From the NCBI RefSeq assembly GCF_042186555.1, contig NC_133333.1:222644757-222708756 (forward strand): a stretch of 64,000 bases of DNA, given 5' to 3'. This stretch comes from Aquarana catesbeiana (taxonomy: Eukaryota; Chordata; Amphibia; Anura; Ranidae). Made by a program: the position numbers and the translations under genes. The notes below the pieces were generated by a model. That model saw nothing but the letters and a program-made list of their open reading frames with translations, was not told the DNA's origin and did no database searches. Positions 31,391-41,879 of the stretch are shown in pieces (position 1 is the first letter of the stretch; each line of letters opens with the position of its first letter).

Positions 31391-32090
31391 CCACTTCAGC
31401 TCCAGAAGATTTACCCGCCTTCCTGACCAGGCCATTTTTTGCAATACGGCACTGCGTTACTTTAACTGACAATTGCACGGTCGTGCGACGCTGTACACAA
31501 ATAAAATTGATTTTGTCCTTTTTTTTTTACCACAAATAGAGCTTTCTTTTGGTGGTATTTGATCACCTCTGCGTTTTTTTGTTTTTTTTTGTGCTATAAA
31601 CAATTTAGAAAAAACAAAACAATATTTTTTACTTTCTGCTATAAAACATCTCCAATAAAAAATGTCAAAATTCAAATTTCTTCATCAATTTAGGCCAATA
31701 TATATTCTGCTACAAATTTTTGGTAAAAAAAATATCCCAATATTGATTGGTTTGCACAAAAGTTATTGCGTCTACAAACTATGGGATATATTTTTGGAAT
31801 TTTTAATGATTTATTTATTTTTTACTAGTAATGGTGGCGATCAGCGACTTATAGCGAGACTAACACTGAAACGGACACTTTTGACACTTTTTGGGGACCA
31901 GTGACACGAATACAGTGCTAAAATAGTGTGGGAGGTGCTTTTACTGTGGGAAGACAGAGATCCGTGTTCCTGCTTAGCAGAAACACAGGATCTATGCCTT
32001 CCCTTGTCACAGAACGGCAATCTACCTTGTTTACATAGGCAGATCACCGTTCTGCTTGTGCCTCGAACGATCGGCGGGTCAATTGAACAA
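31391..32090 (-). mobile_element. piggyBac-like non-autonomous element, inverted copy
   Basis: Follows TTAA (31387-31390) with CCACTTCAGCTCC, the reverse of the terminus at 59331-59344 (GAAGTGGTTAA). The next 450 bp are the reverse complement of the 58.9-59.3 kb segment (CACAAATAGAGCTTTCTTTT, GGTATTTGATCACC). The opposite end near 32090 is not clearly defined. Confidence 0.65.
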
Positions 32091-32363
32091 GCTGAAGTTA
32101 AAAGCTGATTGGCTACCATGCACAGCTGCACCAGATTCTGACTGCTCCCCTTTTAGTAAATCTCCCCCTGTATGTTGTGAATCCCCTATTTATTATAGTA
32201 AAGCTAATTTTACATTAGTGGCAACATCAGTATGCAGCCCATTCATTTGTACTTGGCAAGTTGAATGTGAAATCATTGGGGATTCATATGACCTTCACAG
32301 GTCCATTTGACTAACAGTTGACTTCCTTTTGACATGCATTTGACTTCCTTTTAAGCTGTATTT

Positions 32364-32862
32364 TTAAAGTGATTGTAAAGTCTTGTTTTTTTGTTTTTGT
32401 TTTTTAAATAACAAACATGTCATCCTTACCTCCTCTGTGCAGTTAGTTATGCACAGAGCAGCCCAGATCCTCCTCTTCTCGGGTCCCTCTTTGGTGCTGC
32501 TGGCCCCTCCCTCCTGTTGAGTGCCCCCACAGCAAGCAGCTTGCTATGAGGGCACCAGAGCCGAGCTGCAGTTCCGTGTGTCCATTCAGACACAGAGCTG
32601 CTCTTTGGCCCCACCCCCTCTCTCCCCTGATTGACTAGCTGACTTTTACTGACAGCCGCGGGAGCCAATGGCACCACTGCTGTGTCTCAGCCAATTAGGA
32701 GGGAGAGTCCCTGGCGGCCGAGGGATTTATGGACATTGCAGGACAGAGAGGGGGCTCAGGTAAGTATTAGGGGGTGCTGGGGCGGCTGCTACACACAGAA
32801 GGATTTTTATCTTAATGCATAGAATTAGGATAAAAAACCTTCTGCCTTTACAACTCCTTTAA
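32364..32862 (+). mobile_element. Kolobok/T2-like MITE, complete
   Basis: A 499-bp element beginning TTAAAGTGATTGTAAAGTC and ending GCCTTTACAACTCCTTTAA; the ends are inverted and each carries TTAA (32364-32367, 32859-32862). The interior matches the copy at 1221-1656. TTAA targets with TTAAAG termini are characteristic of the amphibian T2/Kolobok group. No coding capacity. Confidence 0.75.
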
Positions 32863-33043
32863 TTGACTTACCGACAAATTGAAATACAGTACAATTGTAT
32901 TCCAATTGATTTACCAACAAAAGCCTATGTTCACAGGCACTTAAGGATCTACCCTGGAAAACCTCTCTGTGTGATAACAGGTACCTCCAACTGCTTAAGG
33001 TGGCCATAGTCTCTTTTTAGCACATCAGAAATGGCCAACATTA

Positions 33044-33374
33044 GGCCCTTTTTACATGGGTGCCTCCGCGGAGCAGGATTCACTTGCTTAGTGGGGGATC
33101 TTGCAGAGCAAACACGGACACAGCCCGCTGTTGTCTAGGGGGCAATCAGATGTAAACGGGCCACCTGTCCGTTTTTATCCGATGCCAACCAATCCACCAG
33201 TCAGAAGAGGAATAGGTCCCCCATCCGTCTGTTTTTGATGGACATGATTAGATAGGATGGCGGTGGGTGTCAGTGGACATGTGTTCACTGACAGCTGCCA
33301 CTCCATAGAAGAGACTGGAGGGTTCGATCAGGTCCGACAGGTGGACCTAATCGGATCACCGCGTGAAAGGGGCC
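33044..33374. mobile_element. MITE inserted in the duplicated receptor upstream region
   Basis: 331 bp with inverted ends GGCCCTTTTTACATGGG and CGCGTGAAAGGGGCC, flanked by TTA (33041-33043) and TAA (33375-33377). The paralogous segment near 37531-37534 shows the empty site with a single TAA, so the insertion happened after the duplication or was absent from the other copy. TWA duplications suggest PIF/Harbinger, but its interior differs from the main TTA family. Confidence 0.8.
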
Positions 33375-33480
33375 TAAGATGCTCAAAACTAGGAACATCT
33401 CTTGCTTTTATTCAGCTGTTTATGGGCAACTTAATTTATATCTGAGCTTTCTCCTAACACAATAATTTCTTTCTCTCTAG

Positions 33481-33590
33481 ACTAATAAGTGCAAAGTCAA
33501 CAGGACCAGAGTTACAGATTTCTTTCTTCTATCGGAGAAACCAGCAATTATATGTTATCATTTCATCCTATTCTTAGTAATATATCTTGA
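33481..33590 (+). pseudogene. Olfactory receptor pseudogene, 5' coding fragment only
   Basis: After a preserved splice acceptor (AG at 33479-33480) the sequence follows the first 35 or so codons of the intact receptor at 37649. The start codon position reads AAG, a 6-bp deletion removes two codons in the N-terminal tail, and similarity ends inside the first transmembrane segment at about 33590. There the sequence changes to a fold-back element and minisatellite. It is a beheaded and truncated duplicate with no coding potential. I infer that the rest was lost during rearrangement or lies beyond the insertion and was deleted. Confidence 0.85.
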
Positions 33591-33756
33591 TCTTTATGTG
33601 GTTGGGAGAGGATGGAGGGTGTGAGAAGGAAAGGGGGTAGAGCAGTGGTGGAACTTTCAGGGTTGCAGCAGTCGCACTTGGGATTGGGCCCTGCCATTCT
33701 GCCGCTGTGGGGGGGGGGCCCAAGACCCGGCATCTCCCCCTGCACCTCTGGCTTTC

Positions 33757-34075
33757 AGTTTTGGATGCAGTGAGGGGAGTGGGAGGCGGCGATCGGTAGC
33801 TCTATGGTGCCCGCGGAGATAGTAGTTCTCCTCCTGAGTGTATACAGTGGAGAGGGGAGAGGCCTCTGACCCGGGCAGCTATCAGTTTCACTCTTCAGTA
33901 TACAAGTGAGTTGTTCTGCTTGTACACTCTTGCTGATAGCTGCCAGGGTCAGAGGCCTCTCCCCTCTCCACTGTGTACACTCAGGAGGAGAACTACAAGC
34001 CCCAGGGAGATCGTGTGGTCCACAGGCACCATAGAGCTGCTGATCGCCCCCTCCCACCTCCCCCTGTGCTGGGGG
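33757..34075. repeat. Fold-back element with arms of about 150 bp
   Basis: 33757-33905 is largely the reverse complement of about 33926-34075: GTTCTCCTCCTGAGTGTATA and GTGTACACTCAGGAGGAGAA, and GAGGGGAGAGGCCTCTGACC and GGTCAGAGGCCTCTCCCCTC are paired. The loop is about 20 bp. It lies between the receptor pseudogene and the minisatellite. Confidence 0.8.
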
Positions 34076-34129
34076 TTGGAGGTGCACAGACAGCGGAGAC
34101 CGGCCAGGTACACGGGGAACCTTTGGAAG

Positions 34130-36920
34130 GGGGGGCGGCTGTCCGGGGACCCTAATGTAAAGGGGGGCCCTCTGGGGACCCTGATGTAAGGGGGGCCCTC
34201 AGGGGACCCTGATGTAAGGGGGCTCTCTGGGGACCCTGATGTAAGGAGGGGGCTCTCTGGAGACCCTGATGTAAGGAGGGGGCTCTCTGGAGACCCTGAT
34301 ATAAGGGGGGGGCTTTCTGGGGACCCTGATGTAAGAGGGGGCTCTCTGGAGACCCTGATGTAAGGAGGGGTTCTCTGGGAACCCTGATGTAAGGGGGGCT
34401 CTCTGGGGATCCTTATGTAAGGGGAGGCTCTCTGGGGACCCTGATGTAATGGGGGCTCTCTGGGGACCCTGATGTAAGGGGAGCTCTCTGGGGACCCTGA
34501 TGTAACGGGAGGCTCTCTGGGAACCCTGATGTAAGGGGGGCTCTCTGGGGATCCTTATGTAAGGGGAGGCTCTCTGGGGACCATGATGTAATGGGGGCTC
34601 TCTGGGGACCCTGATGTAAGGGGAGCTCTCTGGGGACCCTGATGTAAGGGGAGGCTCTCTGGGAACCCTGATGTAAGGGGGGCTCTCTGGGGATCCTTAT
34701 GTAAGGAGAGACTTTCTGGGGACCCTGATGTAATGGGGGCTCTCTGGGGACCCTGATGTAAGGGGAGCTCTCTGGGGAAGCTGATGTAAGGGGAGGCTCT
34801 CTGGGAACCATGATTGAAGGGGGGCTCTCTGGGGACCCTGATGTAATGGGAGGCTCTCTGGGGACCCTGATGTAAGGAGGGGGCTCTCTGGGGACCCTAA
34901 TGTAAGGAGGGGGCTCTCTGGGGATCCTGATGTAAGGAAGGGGCTCTCTGGGGACCCTGATGTAATGAGGGGGCTCTGGGGACCCTGATGCAAGGGGGAG
35001 GCTCTTTGGGGTCCCTGATGGGGGAGGCTCTCTGTAAACCCTGATGTAAGGAAGGGCTCTCTGGGGACCCTGATGTAAGGGGTGGGGCTCTCTGGAGACC
35101 CGGATGTAAGAGGGGGCTCTCTGGGGACTCTGATGTAAGGAGAGGGCTGTCTGGAGACCCTGATATAAGAATGGTGCTCTCTGGGGACCCTGATGTAGGA
35201 GGTAGGAGGGGGCTCTCTGGGGACCCTGATGTAAGGAGGGGCTCTCTGGGGACCCTGATGTAAGGAGGGGCTCTCTGGGGACCCTGATGTGAGGGGCTCT
35301 CTGGGGATCCTTATATAATGGGAGGATCTCTGGGAACCCTGATGTAAGGGGGGCTCTCTGGGGACCCTGATGTAATGGGGGCTCTCTGGGGACCCTGATG
35401 TAAGGGGAGCTCTCTGGGGACCCTGATGTAACGGGAGGCTCTCTGGGAACCCTGATGTAAGGGGGGCTCTCTGGGGATCCTTATGTAAGGGGAGGCTCTC
35501 TGGGGACCATGATGTAATGGGGGCTCTCTGGGGACCCTGATGTAAGGGGAGCTCTCTGGGGACCCTGATGTAAGGGGAGGCTCTCTGGGAACCCTGATGT
35601 AAGGGGGGCTCTCTGGGGATCCTTATGTAAGGAGAGACTTTCTGGGGACCCTGATGTAATGGGGGCTCTCTGGGGACCCTGATGTAAGGGGAGCTCTCTG
35701 GGGAAGCTGATGTAAGGGGAGGCTCTCTGGGAACCATGATTGAAGGGGGGCTCTCTGGGGACCCTGATGTAATGGGAGGCTCTCTGGGGACCCTGATGTA
35801 AGGAGGGGGCTCTCTGGGGACCCTAATGTAAGGAGGGGGCTCTCTGGGGATCCTGATGTAAGGAAGGGGCTCTCTGGGGACCCTGATGTAATGAGGGGGC
35901 TCTGGGGACCCTGATGCAAGGGGGAGGCTCTTTGGGGTCCCTGATGGGGGAGGCTCTCTGTAAACCCTGATGTAAGGAAGGGCTCTCTGGGGACCCTGAT
36001 GTAAGGGGTGGTGCTCTCTGGAGACCCGGATGTAAGAGGGGGCTCTCTGGGGACTCTGATGTAAGGAGAGGGCTGTCTGGAGACCCTGATATAAGAATGG
36101 TGCTCTCTGGGGACCCTGATGTAGGAGGTAGGAGGGGGCTCTCTGGGGACCCTGATGTAAGGAGGGGCTCTCTGGGGACCCTGATGTAAGGAGGGGCTCT
36201 CTGGGGACCCTGATGTGAGGGGCTCTCTGGGGATCCTTATATAATGGGAGGATCTCTGGGAACCCTGATGTAAGGGGGGCTCTCTGGGGACCCTGATGTA
36301 AGGGGGGCTCTCTGGGGACCCTGATGTAAGGGGAGGCTCTCTGGAGACCCTGATATAAGGGGGGCTCTCTGGAGACCCTGATATAATGGGAGGCTCTTTG
36401 GGGACCCTGATGTAAGGGGAGGCTTTCTAAGGACCCTGATGTAAGGGGGGCTCTCTGGGGATCCTGATGTAATGAGGGGGCTCTGGGGACACTGATGTAA
36501 GGGGGGAGGCTCTCTGGGGACCCTAATGTAAGGAGGAGGTTCTCTGTGGACCCTGATGTAAGGAGGGGCTCTCTGGGGACCCTGATGAAAGGAGGGGGCT
36601 CTCTGGGAACCCTGATGTAAGCAAGGGGCTCTCTGGGGACCCTGATGTAATGAGGGGGCTCTGGGGACCCTGATGTAAGGGGGAGGCTCTTTGGGGTCCC
36701 TGCTGTAAGGGGGAGGCTCTCTGTGGACCCTGATGTAAGGGGAGGCTCTCCGGAGACCCTGATGTAATTGGTTGGCTCTCCAGTTACCCTGATGTAAGGG
36801 GGGCTCTCTGGGGACCCTGATTGATGTAAGGGTAGGCTCTCTGGGGACCCTGATGTAAGGGGAGGCTCTCTGAGGACCCTGATGCAATGAGGGGGGCTCT
36901 GGGGACCCTGATGTAAAGGG
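34130..36920. repeat. Minisatellite, 28-30 bp unit, about 2.8 kb
   Basis: About 95-100 units of the form GGGGCTCTCTGGGGACCCTG-ATGTAAG, varying from 26 to 34 bp by G-run length. The complement strand stays open for 767 codons (34697-37000) with endless SGSPESLPLHQGPQRAP-type repeats. The frame arises from unit composition and length and is not a gene. Inside it two 926-bp blocks are almost identical (see next entry). Confidence 0.95.
34432..36283. repeat. 926-bp higher-order tandem duplication within the minisatellite
   Basis: Block A (34432-35357) and block B (35358-36283) align with a constant offset of 926 bp, including idiosyncratic units such as GGAACCATGATTGAAGG (34804 and 35730) and GTAGGAGGTAGGAGG (35195 and 36121). 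I noticed one difference (GGGGTGGGGCTC near 35078 against GGGGTGGTGCTC near 36004). Identity far above that between ordinary units implies a very recent block duplication or an assembly duplication. Confidence 0.9.
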
Positions 36921-36943
36921 GATCCGCACTCAGATATGTTACG

Positions 36944-36946
<3 letters not shown>

Positions 36947-36994
<48 letters not shown>
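36947..36994. repeat. (TA)n microsatellite
   Basis: About 24 TA units directly after the minisatellite. Confidence 0.95.
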
Positions 36995-36996
<2 letters not shown>

Positions 36997-37410
36997 ACAC
37001 ACATGTATATTGTATACAATACCCTTCATGGTTTCATGCACCGGGGCCCTGAAGATTCTAGATACTGGGGTAGAGGGTAGGGGGTGAAATCATGAGAGGC
37101 AAGATCTAGGTGTAAAGGCCTGGCAGTCACCAGACTTAAGAGAAAATGGGGGGAAAATAAAACGTTTTTTTTTTTTTTGGAAGATCAGTTGGAATATATA
37201 TATTCAGATTTGGAGAGACCACGCCTCTCCTTCTGTCCCTTTCCTCCTATTTAGGGAATAAATGCGGTTGCTATGATGCTTGAATAGGATCCTAGGATAC
37301 ACACTTGTATAGGTTTGGTTTTGGTTTAGCCTTAAATGTCCTTTTCTTGATTGTTTTTTGTAATGTATTTATATGTAAATTATTTAAGACAAATAAAAAT
37401 AATTTAAACT
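36995..37410. other. Unassigned sequence between minisatellite and receptor gene
   Basis: No gene or family recognised. A/T-rich with a T-run at 37165-37178 and several AATAAA-like motifs near 37390. Confidence 0.4.
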
Positions 37411-37648
37411 CAAAAGCCCATGTACACAGGCCCTTAAAGATCTACCCTGGAAAATCTCCCTGTTTGATAATAGGTACCTCCAACTGCTTGAGGTGGTCAT
37501 TGTCTCTTTTTAGTACATCAGAAATGGCCAAGATAAGATACTCGAAACTAGGAACATCTCTTGCATTTATTGAGCCATTTATGGGCAGCTTAATTTATAT
37601 CTTATAAACTTTTTACTAACACCATAATTTCTTTCTCTCTAGACTAAA
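37411..37648 (+). promoter_or_regulatory. Intron end and 3' splice site before the receptor coding exon
   Basis: A pyrimidine tract (TTTCTTTCTCTCT) precedes AG at 37641-37642, six bases before the start codon. Conservation of this stretch in the duplicate at 32918-33590 supports it being part of the gene. Vertebrate olfactory receptors commonly have a non-coding first exon spliced to the coding exon; that exon and the promoter are not identifiable here. Confidence 0.7.
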
Positions 37649-38659
37649 ATGTACACAGTCAACAGGACCAGAGTTACAGATTTCTTTCTTGTAAGCCTAT
37701 CGGAGAACCCTGCAATTATATGTTATCTTTTCATCCTATTTTTATTGATCTATATCATCACTGTACTTGGAAATATGTCTATAATTCTTGCCTACAAGCT
37801 GAGCTCAAACCTCCAGACCCCTATGTACTTTTTTCTTGCCAACTTTTCCTTTCTAGAAATGTGCTACGTAACTGACACATCACCCAAAATGTTGCATGTT
37901 TTACTATCGCAAGACAAGTCCATTTCCTTCTCTGGTTGTGCCGCCCAACTGTTTGGTGGTACGTTATTTGGTGGTGCTGAGTGTTACGTACTTACAAGCA
38001 TGGCCTATGATCGGTATAGTGCTATATGTCATCCATTACTATATAATAGGATTATGAATAAAATTGCTTGCAGTTTACTTATAACTGGGTCATATCTTAT
38101 GGGTGTGCTCAGTTCTGTAACGCACACCACTCTTACATTCAGTCTGCCTTTCTGCGGGTCTGATGTAAGCCACTTTTTTTGTGATGTTCCACCTTTACTA
38201 AAACTGGCTTGTACTGACACTTGGGTTAACGAGCTGGTGGTTTTTGCATTAGGTAGCTATCTTGTTGCAAGTACAGTTTTGTTAATAGTAATCTCTTACA
38301 TATACATCATTACATCTGTCTTCAAAATCCAGTCATCTGTCGGGCGGAAGAAAGCCTTTTCAACATGCACTTCTCATCTCATCGTTGTTATTATATTCTA
38401 TGGTTCCATCTTTTTTGTGTACCTCAAACCTAAATCAATGTACAATCTAGAGCACGACAGAGTTGTGTCTGTCATGTACACAATTGTGGCTCCCTTGTTA
38501 AACCCTTTTATATACAGTATACGTAACAATGAAATGAAAGAGGCTTTCATGAAAATGCTAAAGAAAGTAACTATGGGGAGATGGCATTATGTTGGGTGTA
38601 CTTTGCCCCTGAAAGTGGCCTTCTTAAAATTAAAAAAAGAAAACAAAAACACATTTTAG
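37649..38659 (+). CDS. Olfactory receptor, class II, intact (336 aa)
   Basis: A seven-transmembrane, G-protein-coupled odorant receptor, expected in the cilia of olfactory neurons. The intronless frame encodes 336 residues, slightly long for the family (about 310-320) because of a Lys-rich C-terminal extension. Visible signatures: an N-glycosylation site N5-R-T; GN at 41-42 in TM1; TPMYFFLANFSFLEMCY at 57-73; Cys97 for the TM3-loop disulfide; MAYDRYSAICHPL at 118-130, with Ser where mammals usually have Val; LPFCGSDVSHFFCDVPPLLK in the second extracellular loop; RKKAFSTCTSHL at the start of TM6; and PLLNPFIYSIRNNE in TM7. The start is set by the splice site six bases upstream and agrees with the family N-terminus. 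The ligand is unknown. It belongs to the tetrapod gamma (class II) group, nearest in feel to OR5/OR10-like receptors, but I cannot assign a subfamily. Confidence 0.95.
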   Translation: MYTVNRTRVTDFFLVSLSENPAIICYLFILFLLIYIITVLGNMSIILAYKLSSNLQTPMYFFLANFSFLEMCYVTDTSPKMLHVLLSQDKSISFSGCAAQLFGGTLFGGAECYVLTSMAYDRYSAICHPLLYNRIMNKIACSLLITGSYLMGVLSSVTHTTLTFSLPFCGSDVSHFFCDVPPLLKLACTDTWVNELVVFALGSYLVASTVLLIVISYIYIITSVFKIQSSVGRKKAFSTCTSHLIVVIIFYGSIFFVYLKPKSMYNLEHDRVVSVMYTIVAPLLNPFIYSIRNNEMKEAFMKMLKKVTMGRWHYVGCTLPLKVAFLKLKKENKNTF

Positions 38660-39150
38660 GATCATATGTGCAAAAATGCAAAAACTACATTTATTCTTTT
38701 TTTCATCACAGATTTAGCCTAATTAGAGAATGAATTGTGCTCAAAGAGACAAAAAAGATAGTATTGTAAAATACACTGATACCTTTGAAGTTGAATTTAA
38801 GGCAGATATGAAACAAACCCAAAGAATAAATGTACTGTAACACAACTTACGAAATGACTACCATCATCAAATTGCAAAAAAAAAAAAAAAAAGCCCAGCA
38901 CAAAAAAGAGTTTATAAACAGTCCATATACAATATAGTCTCTTATTAAAACACCCCCACAACTGAGAAGGCCTTGTGTCATTCGATCTGCAAAATATAAT
39001 TTTGTCCTCATAATACATTTGTTTTAGAGAGACCCCTCCTCCTTTCTTTTAATATATGCTTAGGTGATTATCCATCAATTCCCTATGCCTTCACATTTAT
39101 TTTTTTATTCATTTATTCTTTTATTTTAGTTGAGTCTGTTTTATCCTTTT
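38660..39150. other. Unassigned sequence downstream of the receptor
   Basis: Probably includes the receptor 3'UTR. AATAAA at about 38825 is a possible polyadenylation signal. Contains an A-run at 38876-38892. No other feature. Confidence 0.4.
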
Positions 39151-39151
39151 G

Positions 39152-39537
39152 AGCCCCCGTTCACACCTATGCGAATTAGATGCGGCTTACACCGGATCCA
39201 ATTCGCAGGACATTTTAAAATACATTCATATGAATACTTCTTGTTCACATATGTGCGTTGCATTCGCATTGCGCATTGCACAAAAAAAGTGTGCGTTTTC
39301 TGGGCATTGCGGTGCGAATTACAAGCCCATTATCTTCTAAAGGAACGCATCTGATTCGCAGATGCATTGCGTTCTGAACATGGATTTTCTCCTTCTCCTC
39401 ACTACCCCCCCTCTCCCCCCCCCTCTCCCTGCTCACTGATCCGCAGGTACAATGCAGAAAAACCTCTGAACAACTGATTTTTATTTTCCCAGTGAAACCT
39501 GAGCTTCAATTCGCACCGCACATGTGTTAACCCAGGC
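39152..39537. mobile_element. MITE related to the one at 13551
   Basis: Starts GAGCCCCCGTTCACACCTATGC and ends CACATGTGTTAACCCAGGCT, diverged inverted termini of the same family as 13551-13818. Shares ATGCGAATTAGA and TTCGCACCGCA blocks. It has extra internal sequence (about 386 bp in total) with a C-rich run near 39404-39427. Confidence 0.6.
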
Positions 39538-39599
39538 TAAATGTTTTTACTGTTGTTATGCTACTGAACCCATTGTACTCTGTGTGATAAACTAAACAT

Positions 39600-41871
39600 G
39601 CATTCATTCTCTCGTGGCAAGTGTTGGGGAAGTTTGGCTCTGGCCCCAAATTTATACTATAGATTGAGCTGCTCTATAGATCCCCCACAGCTAGAGTCAG
39701 AATTAATGGCATTCTATCCCCAGTGTTCAGTTTCAGCAGAGGCACCAGACAGGGATACCCCCTATCTCCTGGGCTCTTTGCGCTGGCGATGGAACCCCCG
39801 GCTATTCTGATTTGCTCCTCCCCCGGATCTTTGGTCTTCCAGTTCGCCCCTTACGGGAAAAATTCTCCTTATACGCAGATGATGCCCTATTGTATTTACT
39901 TGATGCCTCCGGCACCCTTGAAGCGGTCCTTGAAATTGGGGTATTCTTGGGCATCAGGATCAACTGGAGCAAGTCATGGTTGTTTTCTTAATCTCAGCTG
40001 CCACCCTCCCTTCCCCCTGCCCAGACTTCCCTGACCTGGGTCTCTAAATTTAGATACTTGGGAATTGAGATTCAGGGTACCCTCTCCTCCTATTTCAGCT
40101 AACTCTAAATGTCAGGCATGAAAGTCATTGCTACTCTTCCCGGTAGGAAGGATTAACATTTTGAAAATGACATTTCTCCCTATGTTTTTATATGTCTTTT
40201 ATAATACCCCAGTTCCTATCCCTAATTGTTTTTTTGTTAAACTTGATCAGATTGTCAATAATTTCATCTGGGCTGGATCTACCCCTAGAATAGCTAAATC
40301 TACCCTACAATTGCCTCTGTCATTGGGGGAATGGCGCTGCCCTGTTTTCGTCAATATTATTGGGCTGCTGTCTTAGTGACAGTACACTGGTGGTTTGAGC
40401 AGACAAAGATGAACCCAACCGTCAATCTGGAGGCAGCTATTTTAGGCTCATACCTAGTGTTCAGAGGTTTAAAGGCACATAATAACATGACCACGCCAAT
40501 GTGTACCACTGTTAGAGTATGGGGACAGATGACAATGACAGTCAGTGAACTGCAGGTGATCTTCCCTCACACGTCACTTTGGGGTAATCCTCGATTACCG
40601 CATCTCCATTCCATGCTTGACCCCAATGTGTTGGCTAGCTTTGGTATAATTTAAAAAAAAACATATAATGCCGGAAGGACATCTGTTGTCATATAATTTT
40701 TTAAAAGCTACATTTCACCTACCCTTGTGGATGTTCTTCCGCTATTAGCAGCTGCGCTATAAGGTACTATCACAATTCCCTGATGTCCCTACAATTACTT
40801 CTCACACTGTGGAGCATTTCCTAACTTCCAGCAATGCTGACAAGACCCTGTCGTCTCTCTACCTTAGGATCTCTGCCAGAGACACTGGCAAAAATACTCA
40901 ATTGTTTAATATCTGGAAGGGGGGCATACCTGCTCTTAATTCAGAGGCCTGGGATGAAGGGGTTCAACAACATATTCCATTGGTGTTATCTGCTAGGGAT
41001 ATGTATATTCAGATCAAGTTTCTTCATAGGGCATATTATACCCCTCAGAGGCTCTCGAAGATTTATCCTAAACAGTCTGACCGCTGCCCTAAATTCCTTA
41101 GTGACACTGGGACTTTCATGCATGTTGTTTGGTCGTGCCCTGTGATCCAGAAATTCTGGTGGGAGGTGGTGGAGGAAATCAATTCGGTGGGAGATCTGTC
41201 TGTGATCCTAGGATTCTTCTCCTGGGTATCTGACACTGTTGATCGCAGCATACACAAACAGCTGTTTGTTTTGTATGCATTTTATGCCAGAAAAAACATT
41301 TTGTCTAAATGGAAGCAAGCCACCCCCCCCCCACAATCTCACAATGAAGGTCGACTGTTGACGCGGTCTTACCCCTCTACAAACTCACTTATATGAGCCG
41401 CAGGTGTCCCAAAAAGTTTATTAAGATCTGGTAAAAGATAGACCAATGACATCATAGAGGTCACCTACTCCATAGTCCTTTTTGTGCGACTGATGTGAGG
41501 ACCTATGTGCTGGTACTGTTTCTCTGTATTCTCCTTTCCTTCCCCTTCACCTTGCCTCTTCCTTTCCCCCTCCGTCCCCCCCCCCCCCCCCTTCAGCATC
41601 ACGCTGCCCCATTTGTCCTTTTCTACCGCTTAAGGTTTTAACGCACTTGATATAACTGTCCGACTCCGATCCTTTGTATGATGTATAATATACACTGCAA
41701 AGAGCTTTTTTTTAAGAATAATGCAATCTATATTGTATGATGATGTGAACTATGTGCCTTATAGTTTCTTTTGTACTTCTGTTTAATTTTTTTTATGTTA
41801 TGATAAATAAAAACTTTTCATTCAATGTTGTTTTTGTAAAACTTTAATAAACGTATTGAAAATGTAAAAAC
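39600..41871 (+). pseudogene. 5'-truncated L1-superfamily LINE (ORF2 C-terminal half and 3'UTR)
   Basis: Starts within the RT palm (GPKFIL-type block near 39635) and follows ORF2 to its end in several frames: a GTRQGYPLSPGLFALAMEPP-type block at about 39740, the catalytic LYADDALLYLL at about 39870, a LGRINILKM-like block near 40150, WAAVLVTVHWWFEQTKMNPT at about 40370, then a 195-codon open stretch at 40809-41396 with IQIKFLHRAYYTPQRLSKIY and a Cys/His segment (SDRCPKFLSDTGTFMHVVWSC; the second Cys of the usual CPxC is replaced). The 3'UTR has a C-run at 41578-41590 and ends in AATAAA-containing A-rich sequence by about 41871. Clearly related to the element at 45.2-51.1 kb. Multiple frameshifts: inactive. 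Confidence 0.85.
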
Positions 41872-41879
41872 ATCAGATG

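Larger units (their letters stand above)
32918..33590 (+). repeat. Upstream copy of the olfactory receptor 5' segment (duplication copy 1)
   Basis: Matches 37411-37745, interrupted only by the MITE at 33044-33374. Shared sequence includes GATCTACCCTGGAAAA, GTACCTCCAACTGCTT, CATCAGAAATGGCCAA, ACTAGGAACATCTCTTGC, the pyrimidine tract TTTCTTTCTCTCTAG and the start of the coding exon. The duplicate therefore carries the end of an intron, the splice acceptor and about 100 bp of coding sequence. Confidence 0.9.

Noticed and set aside
33974..34189. Short frames near the fold-back element as a receptor exon
   Set aside because: Similarity to the receptor stops at 33590, and these frames are in the fold-back arm.
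34697..37000. 767-codon Pro/Ser-rich repeat protein on the minus strand
   Set aside because: It is entirely minisatellite plus a TA run. Unit length varies and other frames are also open over parts, so it is a composition artefact.
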